A DNA stretch of 64,000 bases. Origin: Fragum whitleyi (lineage: Eukaryota; Mollusca; Bivalvia; Cardiida; Cardiidae). The first letter of the stretch is position 1; each line of letters begins with the position of its first letter. Where the stretch lies: NCBI GenBank assembly GCA_948146395.1, contig OX411551.1, positions 44,736,796-44,800,795 on the forward strand. Direction: 5' to 3'. Shown here in pieces: positions 1-14,130 of this stretch. Under the pieces are notes generated by a model, which saw only the letters and a program-made list of their open reading frames with translations, was not told the origin of the DNA and did not search any database. Made by a program: the position numbers and the translations under genes.

Positions 1-2216
1 ACTACCTGGGCAAGTCTCTATGAATAATTCAGTAGCAGGTTTCTTGTTTCCCATATGATAAGGACAAATGCTCCATAAATTGTTTTTATTTGCTGCCATT
101 CAATCAGTTCTGGGTAGTTGGGTACAAATAACAACCACCCTTAACAAAATAATAGAAGTGTTCCAAAAGTCCAGTTCAATACCATTTGGATGCTTAAAGC
201 TTAATTGGTCCAAGGCATTGTAAGTGCTCATATTCTTACTGCCCTAACAGTGGTTCAGATAAGGTGCAGCAAAGTCAGTTTAATATCTATCTTTGTTACC
301 AAAACCAAAGATTCTAAAAAAAGATTGCCTCTCTAAGTACCCAAAATTCAGGGGTTTTTGTCCAGAATCCCTTCCATCGAACTCTAAGCCCACCTGAATG
401 AATTAAAAGTGTCAAGATTTGAAAATGACACAGCTCTTATGTGGTACCTACTATTTCGAAATATGCATTTGGCAACTCATAGCTGTAATGCTACCCTTGG
501 ATGGAGGGCACAATGGGCTGTCATACCGGACAACTTCCGAGCTAGTTGTTAGTCTGGAGAATAGAAGAATCTTATTATATTATCATGAGACTTCTAAAAT
601 AACCCTGGGCAAATAACAGTGAATAAAGACAAACTGTTCCCCTAACATACAAACTATATAGCTATAATTAGTTTTTTAAAGCAACTGGAGACAGGCCACA
701 AATTATACTGACGTCAACATATGAAACCAAACACCCTTGTTCAGCCGAAATTGAAACTTTAAACTGATTGGTATGTCGTTAAAACTTCAACATTAATCAA
801 CACACATGCTTAATCAGAAATAAAGCATTGGTACAGTTAGTTACATGTGAAATTGACATTTGCATCAATCAAAACCATTTTAAATCGCTTTCTCAGTGCT
901 CCAGTCATTCATTCAAAATATTCAATCAAACCATTCAAAAACGCTCAAACCCATTGAAAAATAGAATCAACAATGTCATTCAAAATAAATTTGGATAGAG
1001 TTCACTAATTTTATTCATCCTGAACAAATCCTGTGACATTGGATTACCTCCCATTTAATTCACTCAAAACCCACTCCACACACACATTCAATTTCATTTC
1101 CTAAATCATTCCAAAATCATTAACCTTTTCAATTTCACGATGTTGTACACTGTAACAGAATTCTATGTTTACACCCCTTTGTTAGTGATGACAAAAAATC
1201 TCGAAGCATCTGTTTGTTTGAATGGAATTTAAATGCCACAACTTGCTTAACCATGTATTTCAGAAGTGTATTGAGATGACTTGCACCTAACCATGACTTC
1301 ATGTTGTTTCTCACAATGGACTAAGCACAAAATTCAATCAGAGCGACCCTCACTTGGGCATACTTCTTAATATTAATATAATCCACTGGTTGGAGACAAA
1401 CGAAAAGATTCACTAATTACTTAACCTAAGATTCTGAATTTTGACATACAATTATATCTATTGCTATCTGTCCATCAAACTGAATGCATTTTGAGGGTCA
1501 GGGAAAAACAATGGAGCATGCCTGTATATTTTCATGTGCATAGTTTGAACTAAAACAGCCAACATGTTGCAGACTTCAAAGAACAAGGTAAGCAATAGAG
1601 TACATGACACTTTTTATCACCTTCCTTAGAATGGTGCAATGAATAATTTACAGGCCTACATTCCCAGTTTAGCTGCCTCTCCTTTGTTTTAGTTCAGACT
1701 CCTTCTGACAATGTTTCAAATGACAAGACCTTATAACTTAAATATCACTTATCTTTCTTTATTCTATCAGCTGTCATGTGTGGAACACCCAGGTTTGCTT
1801 TCGCATGCAGTCTTTGCAATTTCCCTTGAACCTCGGGTATTTGCAAAATGGTAGGAAAGGGTAAAATCTGTTCGATAAATATTAATGAGAGACCACAGAG
1901 TTCTTAGTAATCGCATGATAAGTGCAAAACTGTTCTAAATGGCTATGAATTTAAATGCACTTACAATAGTTTTTACCAACCCTCGAAAAAGAAAGAGCTC
2001 AAAGTACAAGTATATGAAAGACGATTTTGTTGAGAAAGTTAAAGCCAATTAAACAAACTCATGACTTGCATGCCAAGGGTTTTCCAACTTCTTTCTTTCA
2101 TTTTCAAATTTAGATTGGGGACCCCATTCACCCTAATTAAAGGGGCCTTGCAGGTGCCTTCTACATCTGTCCCCATATAAAAAGTGACAGTGTGATATAA
2201 GGAACAAACGAGGCCC

Positions 2217-2445
2217 TTAACCCTTTGCTGTTTAATCCCTGATTTTTACGTGCAAGTGATTTTATGATTGAGAAAACATTGTGGAAAAAGAAGAAATTGC
2301 TTCAAACAAGCAATTTCTTCCTTTTCCACACCATTTTCTACCCTACTGAATGGTTATTTTACAAATTAAATTCACTTTTGATTTTCGTCTGCAAAACTTT
2401 TGAATTTGGACAGGTCCAAAATTTTGTAAAACAGGAAAGGGTTAA
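2217..2445. mobile_element. TTAACCCTTT-family MITE (piggyBac-like), copy 1
   Basis: 229 bp starting TTAACCCTTTGCTGTTTAA and ending ACAGGAAAGGGTTAA, with TTAA at both ends. Inside is a palindrome GAAGAAATTGCTT/AAGCAATTTCTTC flanked by AAAACATTG. TTAA target sites and CCC-starting termini are typical of piggyBac derivatives; no transposase is present. The orientation is opposite to the copies at 19309 and 20049. Confidence 0.85.
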
Positions 2446-3307
2446 ACATATAGTTACTCATCTGCAAGCCAAAACTAAAATGAAATATATTTGAAATACT
2501 TTTAAAAGTTTGAAAACTTTTCAAAATTTGCATCATGGACCAAGATTTACCAATTTGATAGTTCTTTGCTTCTTAATTTTGTATTGAGGCCAACTTTTAA
2601 ACATTTAGTCACTTATTGAAACGATCTACAGACCTGAGCATTGTTTCTTTGCGATTTCCCTAGGAGAAATTCCCACTAATGGATAAGTATTGTCCACCCC
2701 ATGGCAAGGGAAAGACAGTGGAAAGGATAATGGCTACAGCCAAGGATCAAACCCAAGACCATGCAACTGTATTTCATCGGCTGAGGATTTAACTCTGATT
2801 CTAGAAATAGAAGTCATAGATTGCACGATGTACCGTGTATGTAGATCTGCACATAACCATCTTAATTGGCTAGGGCAAAACTACTGTGAAAGCCAATAAA
2901 CATTCTGGTACATGAAAAAGCTTACTACTTGATACAAATTTCTCCAACACGCTTAAAGAACCAAACTGTGAAAGGGTTAGGTTTAATACCCGTTTTTTAT
3001 TTGGATCCTTTGTTAGCCTCTGACAACAAAGGTCACACGACCTTTTGTTGAGTTAATACCCCTGAAGGTTGTCATAGTAATGGAATCAACACATAAATTT
3101 TAATAATTCAGTAATCCTTCACATAAATAGAGTGTAGTCCTATTCCTATGTTCTACAATGTTTTAATGTTTTCAAATTTTGCTTTAGTTTCACTTTTTTT
3201 CCAAATTTACAATAGCAGATACCATTGCCTTGGCCATTTAGAGATCCTGAGTTTGGTCTAGAGTGGCACTGTAGGTTTTTGTTTGTCATGAAACATTTCG
3301 TGGTCTG

Positions 3308-3495
3308 CAGAGGGGGTCTACACCAGTCTAAAATCTTTGCTTCTTAAGAAGTCTGTTAGTTATGTGTACTCATTGGAATAATCTCATCAAGACAATTCCA
3401 ATGAGTACCCACAATACAGGGATTGCGCAAGTATTATTGGAAATATTTAAATTATAATATAAAATATTCCCTTTACAAATAGCTCTGGGTCTGTC
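3308..3495. repeat. Hairpin repeat A, copy
   Basis: Core palindrome TGTACTCATTGGAATAATCTC/GACAATTCCAATGAGTACCC at 3362-3412. Flanks CAGTCTAAAATCTTTGCTTCT (left) and TAGCTCTGG (right) recur around the other copies. Confidence 0.75.
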
Positions 3496-6146
3496 ACATG
3501 GCAATTCCGCACAAATTGGTCAAAAGGGTTACCTTGGATACTAAAGATATCTATCTGTACATGAAATGACAAATTAATCTGATATTCAAATTGATATGAT
3601 CTGCTCCTAAAAATGGGGGAAAATAGAATTTTATTACTATTTAAGTATCAAAGCTTTCATTCAACATAATTATCAGTACAAAGAGAAATATTTGACATAT
3701 CTTTTTAAACTATAACCCTGGTCAGAAATGAAACAAAGTACTTAAATTAAAGAAAAGGATTCAGCAAATTATGCATTTATTTAATCTCCTTTCTCAGTAT
3801 TATGATTTATTTTGGTTTACATTTAAGTGGTGTTAATGACTGCTTTTTTTTGGTGATTTTCTTTTTGGAATGCGTTCATTTCCCAATGCTGAGTTTATTG
3901 ATCTCAAACTCTGAGGCTCTTTTCACAGCCAAATTCAGCCAATGAAAATCATATAACAGTTATGGCCAGCAGCTTCTATTGTCCATCAAACTGATCTTTA
4001 TCAAAACCTAATAGAAATCAGCATGAACATAGTTGATCTCCTAATGAATTCATCTACCTTATTAAGTATAAAACTAGCAGTATATCAAGTATATCTCTCC
4101 TTCTCCACTGATGTGTTAAGTCATTTTGTCTTGGTTATTTATCCTATTCATATTAAACATGATGACTTCTTCAGAATGTCTTTCAAGTGTGACAAGACAG
4201 GCTGTAACACATACAGCAAACTAGGATCTTGCAAACCCACAAAATTTCTCACCCATGTCAATTAATTGGCATAAAATGTTTTGGTGCTTTCAAAAGTTAT
4301 GTTTATAGATTTTTTTTTACTTTTAATCTTTTTCAAGCACCATGGAAAGGGGTTTGAAGTTTGGCAGAAATTTATAAACATTATTTTCTAAATAAAATCT
4401 TAGGAAAAACATTCCTTTGAAACATTGCTGTGACCTGATATTTGATTCTAGCTATCAAAAGGTCAACCTCAAATCTAGAAACTCTTGAGAAAATTCCCTA
4501 TATCCTCAGGGCCTTGTTTCCATGGCAATCAATAACAATCACCTTTAATCATTTGGAGAATTGTTCCTTTTTCTATTCTCTGACTTTGACAGAAACAAAC
4601 AAACCATTTTGATCTTTTCCAGGCTCACATTTTAAGGTTGAACTAATTTTTTAATTCTTAATCTTCAGATCTAACTCAAGAAGAACAATGAGCCAAAACT
4701 AAGGCCAAAGCAATTATGACTTAAAATCTCTATTGTAATACACAATGACCTTATTCCAAATATCAAGGGAATAATTAGTACAGAGGCAGATTTAAAGTGC
4801 ATGAGAGGTACAAGAGCATCCAGTACTCATTTGAATCGTCTCAGTTCAGTGTACCATTATAAAGGATTTTGTTGAGAAATAAGTTTTGAACTTGTATCGT
4901 CCCTCTTATCAGTAGATCTTGTTGCTAGCGAGTTTAAAACAAACCTAATTTGGGGACGAAGAAAGCTAGCAATAACTGCCACAACTATGTAAATGTTATA
5001 AACACCATGTGTAACAGCTTGGCCTCATGGGAGCTATGGTATTTCTTTATTCCTTTCTTTTTTTCAAGAAATCCAACCCTTTCTCTGGCCTGGCTTAAAA
5101 TGAAAAGGCGGAAGTTATGAAGAGCAAGGACTTGTGCTAATTATGTAACTATGTTTCCACTGAGAAAGCAGCATCCATGTGATAAGCTTGGACTAAATAG
5201 ATATACATGTATGTTTTGTTTTTACCCTATTTTAATAAGTATATCATGTTATTTTTAATTTAGAAAGTCATTCTCTTAAAAGATGCGCCTTTAAGAAACC
5301 AACGCAAAATTCAAAATTTCATACTCAAATTGCCAATAGGCTTTGAGCTAATTCAAATGGCAAAATGGTTTAAAGTATAAATTCAAAAGGAAAAGTTCAA
5401 TTCCATGGGAACTTTTATGAAATATTATATATGCTTAAGATTCATTGCCATTTTTTTGTGATAATTGCCAAGTTTACACAAAAACATTTGCAACTGAATT
5501 TTTTCATCTCCTAATCCTAAAACAAACATGTCATCGACAATTCTCAAATCTTTCAACTTGAAAACATTGAAAATATCTCTGTCAATGATCAATGCATACC
5601 ACAAACCAAATTAAGCGATATTTGTCACTATGATATAAACGATTGCTTCATGTTTTAGTCTAAGTTACATGCATGCAGATATGTTCCCTTAACCCTTATA
5701 TAAGCTACGTTTATTCTTTTTTTGTAAATGTCTTAAAAAAATGTTGTGACAAAAAGTGCAAGTCTCGTCAAACATTCAATGGATCATTGCTTTATCAAGA
5801 ACACAATCATTAAGAAAATTATTCATTTGATGTATTTTACCCTTGCGCCAACACTGCCAACAAAGTAAGACATTGCAAAAGCATTTAAGCCCAATAAATG
5901 ACATATAATCATTCTGGCAACAAATCTTACAGAATGACAGACACTGATGTAAAACAAATAGGGCATCTAGATATTAGGCATTCTGTTTCAAACAATATTT
6001 CCACTCATGCAGTATGAAGGCACCCCATGATCATGCTGTTATGGATATACAAGATGCATTTTGGATAGCATTTGAGCCTCTGACATTTCCAACTATTTGA
6101 AATTTACGTGAGGTGCAAACATTGAGTGATGTAGAAAGCCACATTC

Positions 6147-6310
6147 TTTAGTATAAAGTAAACTGATGGTCTACAGATATTGTGAGACCTTATCTATCTA
6201 TTAAACGCATAGTAAAGACTCTGGACAGACTGTGCGGATGCACAGACTGGTCAGAATCTTTGCTTTGCGCATATTTGAAATTGTTGGAAATCTCATGCAC
6301 AGGCTCACTT
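6147..6310. repeat. Dispersed repeat K, copy 1
   Basis: CTGATGGTCTACAG, CTATCTATTAAACGCATAGT, CAGACTGTGCGGATGCACAG and CATATTTGAAATTGTTGGAA match 61238-61395 in order and orientation. Confidence 0.75.
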
Positions 6311-7162
6311 GCATGTGCACAGATTATGAATAGTCAAACTTTTATCACTCTCAGTCTGAAGGCACAGCTCTCATAGAATTTTTGTTTGTATGTTTGTCTT
6401 GTTAAAATATTTTTTTAAGCCTTTCACCATTACATATTGCCATATACAATTGCATAATAATGCATTCTCTCTACTTATATTTATAGATCTGTGTGCTAGA
6501 TCCTTAATGGAAATATCTTTTATCTTTTATCATTACAGAAAAGTCAAATTTGATTCTGATAAACCTCTAGATATCTGTTTGGGAAAGTTGAACACAAGCT
6601 TTTGAATGAAATTTGTATCTTTTCAAAGAAACTAGAGCAAATAATTCCTCTGACGGTAAACTATTTTTTAAATATCAAACCAGAAATAATATCTTTCTTA
6701 TACCAAAAATTCCATTAAAGATTTAGCATATGCTCATCTATTTCATTACTATGATGCAATGGCATCTTACGGATAAGCATCCTGGCCAGAGCTTACAAGG
6801 CTTGTAGACTCAGTTTGACACATCTACAAAATGAAGGACAAATTTAATAATTAATAGTCATACATTATTGTTAAATTGTACGATATTCGCATATCAACAA
6901 ATTTCAATCATCACTCACAGAAATCTTCGTTTTGACTTCCCTTTTTCAAGCACATCAATTTTTAATTTCTTGAATTAAATGTCTGGTAAAATGTTTCTAG
7001 TGTTTACAAAACTAAAGGGAAGATCTAATATCGATATTGGTACAAAGTTTGAGAAATTCATCTCAAGAAGGATAACTCAGAGGCTAACTTAAAGAAAACA
7101 AAGCTAGGGAACAAAGTTATTTTAGAGCCTGTGACTGACATTTCCAACACTTTCACATTAGT

Positions 7163-7271
7163 GCCAGGGAACATGCTAGTGGTCGCCAAATTCGCAAACA
7201 GGTTGAAATTACAAATCTGACACAAGAAAACCCCATTTGGCGAAAATGCTTGGCGCCACTAACATTTCCTT
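7163..7271. repeat. Short foldback element
   Basis: CAGGGAACATGCTAGTGG and TCGCCAAATTCGC pair with GCGAAAATGCTTGGCGCCAC and TAACATTTCCTTG about 45 bp away. Single copy noticed. Confidence 0.55.
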
Positions 7272-7918
7272 GTATTACTAAACTAGTTTTAATATGAAAC
7301 AAAATATGCAATAAAATTTAGAACTGCAATAAATTCTATTAGCAACAAAAACATCTGTTGTTTAGTCAAACACTTTTAAACGTTTTCCCTATACATACAA
7401 TAACCAGAAATCAAATAACATATATTTTCCTATTGACATGACATATTCAGAATACTTTTTTTTTTGATTACATGAAAATAAGTTTTATTTCTTGACCACT
7501 TAATTGAGTCGTTAAATATACACACATTTTAGATAAAGATGTTTTTACAGTTAAGGACTTGAAGTATGCAAACCTTAAATGACAAATTAATAAGATCACA
7601 GAAACATTTGATGCACAATGTTTTTAAGATTATCAAATGATGCAAAATACAAGATTTCTACAGTTCTGCATACTATATGATGAATCATGCAATATCATAA
7701 TGCATCAGCTTTTGGTTTGTCACTTGGCATTGAGTAATATGTTCACTGATATGAACAGATTCTCAATCACCCTTCAAAAATCATTGTTTTTGGAAATTTC
7801 AGGGATAGCTCAGGTGTCATCGATAGACCATTACCAGTACTTTTGACCTGGTAAATATTTTTGAAAGGGATCTCTCTTTTTGATATTTTTCATCTAAATA
7901 TAGAGCTAAAATATTAAA

Positions 7919-8110
7919 AGGTACAGACAAGAGGGGATAAAGCCAGTCTAAATTATCTATTTCTCAATGAACCCCTAAGTTGTGGGTACTCATTTGAATC
8001 GTCTTGAGACGATTCCAATGAGTACCCAAAACAAAGGATTTGTGCAAGTGAATATGAATTAATCTTATTTGAAATTCAAAATACCACCTCAATCTGTAGC
8101 TCTGAATATT
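7919..8110. repeat. Hairpin repeat A, copy
   Basis: Left flank AGGTACAGACAAGAGGGGATA, core GGGTACTCATTTGAATCGTC/GACGATTCCAATGAGTACCC with no spacer to speak of (7983-8030), right flank ending TCTGTAGCTCTG. Confidence 0.8.
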
Positions 8111-10372
8111 TTTTCATGAATATTATCAAAATTCATTTACAATTCAATGTTCAAGAGAAAGAGCTTTTTTTTTTACAAATACATGTACACTTTTTGAAAA
8201 TTGATGCCAAACAGATGGTGTAAACCGTGATTTTTAAAACCCAAAACATATGTTAAAATTCTTGTTTTATACTAACTCTTTTGCAGAAGTAAAAATCTTG
8301 GAATGATTGAATAATAAGTGTTAGTATAAACAAGCTAAAGAAGGCAGCATTAGAATACTTTTGATTGCATCAGATTGAATATATACCAGACTTTATTTAT
8401 AAAGTAATATTTACAGAAAGATAAAGAAAAATACCTTTTCCCAAATGATATGCATTTAAGTAAATATAACAAATGGAACTAAGTTCCAAGAATAGGATTT
8501 TCAACAGATTAGTATAAAACAAGAACAGTAACTGGAGTTTTAGTTCTAACAAGTCACACCACCTGAATGTATATAACATTTTGCCTGCAAGTCTCCTGCT
8601 ACATTATATCAATTTGCCCAATATTTTGCCACAGAATAAACTAAGAAAATGTGTTGAAAGATAATTTATCATAAATCGTCTTTAATCTTGAATTCATGAT
8701 CCGGACATCTCAAGTAAGTAATAAACTGTAATATTATTTTTTGTATTGAACATTTCATAATGTAACAAAAGACCTGCAATTTTGTTAGTAAGTAAATAGT
8801 TATGCAGGTAATTTTTTTTTGTCACCATAACCTTTCATCTTTGCTCCAACCTTGCTACACAAACACATTTTATCATCGAACATGTTAAAATTATTCATGT
8901 AGCTTGAAATATTGAAAAACTTAAAAATATATATTTTTGATTGAAGAAGAATACCATTCATTCTTGATATGTCCAAAAAATACAAATACAGGAATTGGAT
9001 AAGTGTATTAAGATTAAGATTCCATCAAATGCATAGCCTTTTTTAATATTATGTGGGGAAATTGATTCTTGATATTGTTCAAAGGTTTTGTCTACTGAAT
9101 GTGTTTGTGTTTAGAAGGTAAAACCATGAGGTACCTTGGGACCATTCTAGCCGGACTTACCGAACTGAAATAATAAATAAATATAGCAAGAAATTAACAA
9201 CAACTATACTTCAACTCAAAATATTTACAGAAATTCAAAATCAAGCTGTGAATAAATATATTTACAGTTACATATCAAAACTAAAGCCATATTCTATTAC
9301 AAATAGAAACTGTGTTCCATAAACAGTCATGTTGCGAAATTTTATGAGAGTATTTTAAATGGTTCTCATAATTATAAGGTATTGTAAGACAAGTAGTCAA
9401 GTGAAAATTTTGGTATTTTCTTCTTATATTCAAATATATGTATGACATGTAATTGTATGGAACAGAACTTCTCTGCTTTAACTAGTATGACAACATTGGA
9501 AACACCAAAATGCTTTAATATAGATACAATTTCTATAAAATACAAAATGTTTAATCAAAAGTGCAATGAATAGTACATTGATTAGTTTAAAACCCAATGC
9601 AATTTCATCAACAAACCATAACTAACACACTCTGCATTTCAACTTGTGATGGCAAATTAGAAAAGGCTTTTTTTATGCAGAGGTGCAGATAGAGAGGGTA
9701 TTATGCAAGTCTTAAATCTTCATTTATCATGAAATATAGCCTGTACTGACCTGATATCACCTGTCTGATAATTATCATAACATGATATCAGGCAGTCTAT
9801 TTCAAGAAACAATTTGCATCCACATTCCGCTCAATTTCTTTGACTTTATTCTGGTTTACTATAATTTAGTGCTGACAGATGTTTGCATGATGAATAGAAT
9901 ACCATGTAAGTGTCTTAAGACATTAATGTTATCTAGTCTAGGCTGCGAGAAATTATCATGACGAGGCATAGCCCCTCTATTACCCCCTCTATCAATGGCT
10001 CTGGGTATGACTTTTCAAAATGTTGAAGGCTGCACATCGTACAACTTTTCAACATGTTGAATAAATTAAACCAATTACTGTTTCCATTTCTCAAAATTGT
10101 TTCTATGTTAGTGATCCTAGATTTTGATGTATCTATATAGCATTAAAGGCTTACAAATTATTATGAGTTCTACTAGTGACAACATAAAACAGATATAAAG
10201 AATGTTTCCATCACATATTCATAATCTGAATTATCAATAGGATTAGACTACATCAGGCAATATTCGTAACATGCGAGTAAAACAGTTCCTTGTACATGTA
10301 TTATGAAAGAAGCAAATTGGCAATAGTCATGGAAGGTACCACAGAAATTTCGTTGTTTTTTTTTTTACTAAA

Positions 10373-10741
10373 CTTCACAAAGTCATTTGGTTCCTGTGTA
10401 TTAACTGTCAGTAATAAGCTTCACAAAGTCATTTGGTTCCTGTTTATTAATTGCCAGTACTAAGCTTCTATAAGTCATTTGGTTCCTGAGTATTAATTGC
10501 CAGTGCTAAGCTTCACTAAGTTATTTGGCTCCTGGGTATTCATTGCCAGTACTAAGTTTCACCAAGTCATTTGGTTCCTGTGTATTAATTACCAGTACTA
10601 AGCTTCACCAAGTCATTTGGTTCCTGTGTATAAAAGTGCCAGTACTAAGCTTCACTAAGTCATTTGGTTCCTGAGAATAAATGACCAGTACAAAGCTTCA
10701 CTAAGTCATTTGGTTTCTTGGTATTAATTGCCAGTACTATG
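10373..10741. repeat. Minisatellite, eight units of ~46 bp
   Basis: Each unit reads CTTCACYAAGTCATTTGGTT, CCTGTGTATTAATTGCC, AGTACTAAG. Eight units fill 369 bp with scattered substitutions and one 1 bp insertion. It lies in Onecut intron 1. Confidence 0.93.
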
Positions 10742-10857
10742 TTGAAGCTTGTACGTCATTCCATGGCTTGTGGCATGGTCAAGATTCAAACCCATAACCA
10801 TGGAAAACTCAAATGCAAGTCCTCTACCCTTACTACTAAGACACACAAGCCCCTGGC
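10742..10857 (-). mobile_element. tRNA-like SINE relic beside a minisatellite
   Basis: Minus strand: GGGGCTTGTGTGTCTTAGTA, then ATGGTTATGGGTTTGAATC (B-box-like), then GCCATGGAATGACGTAC. Directly follows the 46 bp tandem array. Confidence 0.55.
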
Positions 10858-12808
10858 AGTTTTGACATAATTCAAACCCTGTCTGCCTTATTGTTCTAGT
10901 GCTATTGGGAAAGACTTTGAAATCAAGTGGTCAATGCTAATCTATTGCAATTATATAGGCACTTACAATAGTTTTGCACTGACCCTGTTAAAAACTGTAG
11001 ATATCCAAGAAGCATAAATTTTCAAGCCATGAATTCTTCATGCAGATCTATTAAAGAAGCTAGCCTATAAAACTCCATGTAAATTCAAGCTTTCATAAAA
11101 ATTTTACATTAAACGTAAATTGAAAGAAAACCCATCTATACATGTCCAGGCAGATACAAACGTGACAAGTCAAAAAATATCTCAAAATCCATTAAAATGA
11201 AAAACCTTTTCAATCGCATATCCTTGCCCTGTGGCATATACATTTAAAACCTGGGGTGTTTTTATATCATAAACTGTCTTTTCAAAGTCAACACTTTGTT
11301 GGTGGGCATACCAAAACATAAGTAACTCAAGCTGAACTTTGGTATAGTTACAATTTTTATAAAACTAACTGTCAAATAATGTATCTGCTTTTTACCATAA
11401 TGAACATATATGATTTGTAGATAGAAATTCAAAAAAGGTTCTGTTCTCGCTATTACTCTCTTAAAAATTTATTATGCAACAGGAAGGAAAATGAAGTATA
11501 ATTGCGAGACCTGATACATTGTCATATTTGACATTCCAATTCTAGAAAATAAGGACTTTTCTTTTTAATTCAAATATATTCTGAGTTGTTTTTAGTGACA
11601 TCTGCATCAGTATGAATTAAAAGCTTTAGTGACAGTAACACTACTGACACTTGCAGTAACAGCATGGACAAAGTAGATCATGTGACTTGCGAACTGATTA
11701 TATCACCAACAGCCGTGAACAATTATTGCGACACATTGGGAGCTATGACAATGGGTAGTCCACGAGTCACCAACTTCAAATGGACAAAACATCATCAGGT
11801 TAGGACAATAGGTGACCATTAGTCGTACAAACAGTATCCATAGGTGACCAGCAGCTGACCACAGGTCTCCTGTTATTTCCCGTTATGGAAAACAAACAAT
11901 TGGTTGACCCTTTCATTTGGTTTGCAAATATTATCTCTTAATTTAAGTTGTAGATTGAAAATTAGATGGATATTGTTAAACTGAACTTGGTAGAATAAAA
12001 CCTTTTCATTCGAGCTCAAATAATTGCTAATTTTCAGCCTTATTACATGTTTAATTAACTCTCAAAATCAAAATCCATTTATTTGAAAAGAACATGACCA
12101 GACACCATTTAAGCACCATCTACTGTCAATCCAGAATTTAGAAGAACTTTATAGCTATAACAAATATAAGAAAAGACCAAAGTAGCTTTATACAGAAACA
12201 TCTTGGCTCACAATGTATTCAAACCTTAAAGGAATTTAAATGCATTTCGATTTACTTTTCAAAACTTTTATCAATTAGAAGCAATCTAAAATCTATTGAC
12301 CATTAACTGATTAATTGGATAGGAAAAGGCTACCACACCACTGAGCGACGTAAGCATATCATGACCACAGCTTGAATTAGCCGTAGTTAGAAGGTTTGGG
12401 GGCCATTGTTTATTTGGCCAGGTAAATATTGAAATTAAGCCTATTGTACTGCATAAAACACTGCAGACTACCATTACAATAATTCTATCAAATTATACGT
12501 CCATTCAGGCCTCTTTGTTCAACTGTGAAAACTGAGAACAACCAACCATACATTCAACGTACAACAAAAACCTAGGTTGAATTCAAATGGGACAAATTTC
12601 AAAACATGACCATTTTTATTCCAAACCCTTTGATATATCTTTTGTCCTCAAAAAATTCTTTATTACACTGTGATTCTACTCTATACAATGTGCCTACATA
12701 TTGAAGCTCAACGCTTTTCAACAGAAAGTTTTTGCTTTATTTTCAGCCATCTAAATTAAAGAGGGTAATACTATTCCAAAATTCAAACTTTACCATTAAA
12801 CTCTACAT

Positions 12809-12870
12809 TGTGGGTACTCATTGGAATTGTCTTGACAAGACAATTCCATTCAGTACCAACAACATAGGCA
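12809..12870. repeat. Hairpin repeat A, core only
   Basis: GGGTACTCATTGGAATTGTC paired with GACAATTCCATTCAGTACC. The flanking parts of the family are not clear here. Confidence 0.7.
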
Positions 12871-12995
12871 TTATGGCAGTATTGCTGAGTAAATTTTGCT
12901 CAAAAAATTCAATTTTTGCCTTGATTAACGAGTTCCAATTTTCAACTACAGATCTTTTCTTCTTTGACATTAATACACCTGCTGGTAAAACTGAC

Positions 12996-13047
12996 AGATC
13001 AAGAAAGATCTTTTCTAGACTAGATCAAGAAAGATCTTTTCTAGACT
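12996..13047. repeat. Perfect tandem duplication, 26 bp x 2
   Basis: The unit, containing AAGATCTTTTCTAGACT, is repeated exactly and without a spacer. Very recent by identity. Confidence 0.93.
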
Positions 13048-13763
13048 AAGTTAATAAATGATCAGCATTTTCAAATTCTTGGCCTCTAATAGATGGTAAA
13101 CTGTGGTAATGAAGAAACGGGTTTTGAGTGGAAGATATCAAAATTCCATCTTGGTATAATGGTATCCCATTGCTATTCATACATATTATAAACTATAAAA
13201 TGACATGAACATGTCTGAGCTTACACAAACATTATACATTTTTTTTCTTTTTATGATAATGTCTCTAAAATTGTAAAAACTTTATGCACCATGAGTCAAC
13301 TTTCTCCTTGTATTTTTCCTCCAACTGAATGTTTATGGCCTTGACAAAAAGCACAAAAGAATAATTCATAAACTTTAAACAGAAATGCATAATTCTTTTT
13401 TGCCGACGTATTTCTTGGGGTACTTCAACATAAATATTAAAATTTACTCTTGTAGAATGTTGAAAACCTTAACAGAGAACCCTTAAATTGTGGGTTAATT
13501 CTTAAACCCCCAAACCCATTATGATTAAGGATTCAAATTAGTTCAAATTAGTGAACAATAAAATAGCAGCCTTAGAGTTACATTTTTTCGTGTGCCTGTC
13601 ATTCCAAATATTATACTTATCCCAAGCAAGCTTAGCGCAGAAACAACTTCAAATACATTCATGATTATTGAAAAAAGTTGGTACAAAACTATCTTAAAGG
13701 TCTAAATTTTTATAGGCTCTCACAATACTTAAAATTACGCTGACCCCTTAGGATATATTCAAC

Positions 13764-14130
13764 ATTGAAATAACCCAGTTGAATATTTTTGATATTACAC
13801 ATGTGTTATTACTCTAACGGAATAACTATGCAAATGAGCTCACAGGGAAAAGCAATGCTATTTTGTAACCACGAAAATGACGTCAAAATCTATGTTTTGT
13901 GACGTCATTTTTAAACGGCGTTATATTTTCAGGTTCGCAGAGAAATGAATCGTTGAATTTCAAGAATTTTGTAGATTTTTCGCTTAAAGGTCTGGTCATA
14001 TTATAAACAGAATATAAAATTTGTGCTCATAAAATACAGAATTTATTTAACTCTTCATCTGTTTGTTTATAGATGACTTGTTTAATAATTTCTGTATTCA
14101 ATGACCACTCATTCAATATCATCTATTTAT
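13764..14130. repeat. Dispersed repeat E, uninterrupted copy, with paired CRE hairpin
   Basis: Contains GAATATTTTTGATATTACAC, then TGACGTCA at 13878-13885 and 13900-13907 within the arms of a short palindrome, and ends with CAATGACCACTCATTCAATA. Parts recur at 40535-41525, 56964-57155 and 57180-57400. CREs in a repeat could be regulatory, but no evidence exists here. Confidence 0.65.

Noticed and set aside
10373..10741. CRISPR-like regular array
   Set aside because: The whole 46 bp unit repeats without unique spacers, and the context is an animal intron.
12732..13049. 105-codon open frame
   Set aside because: It spans a hairpin-A core and a 26 bp tandem duplication, so it is made of repeat sequence.
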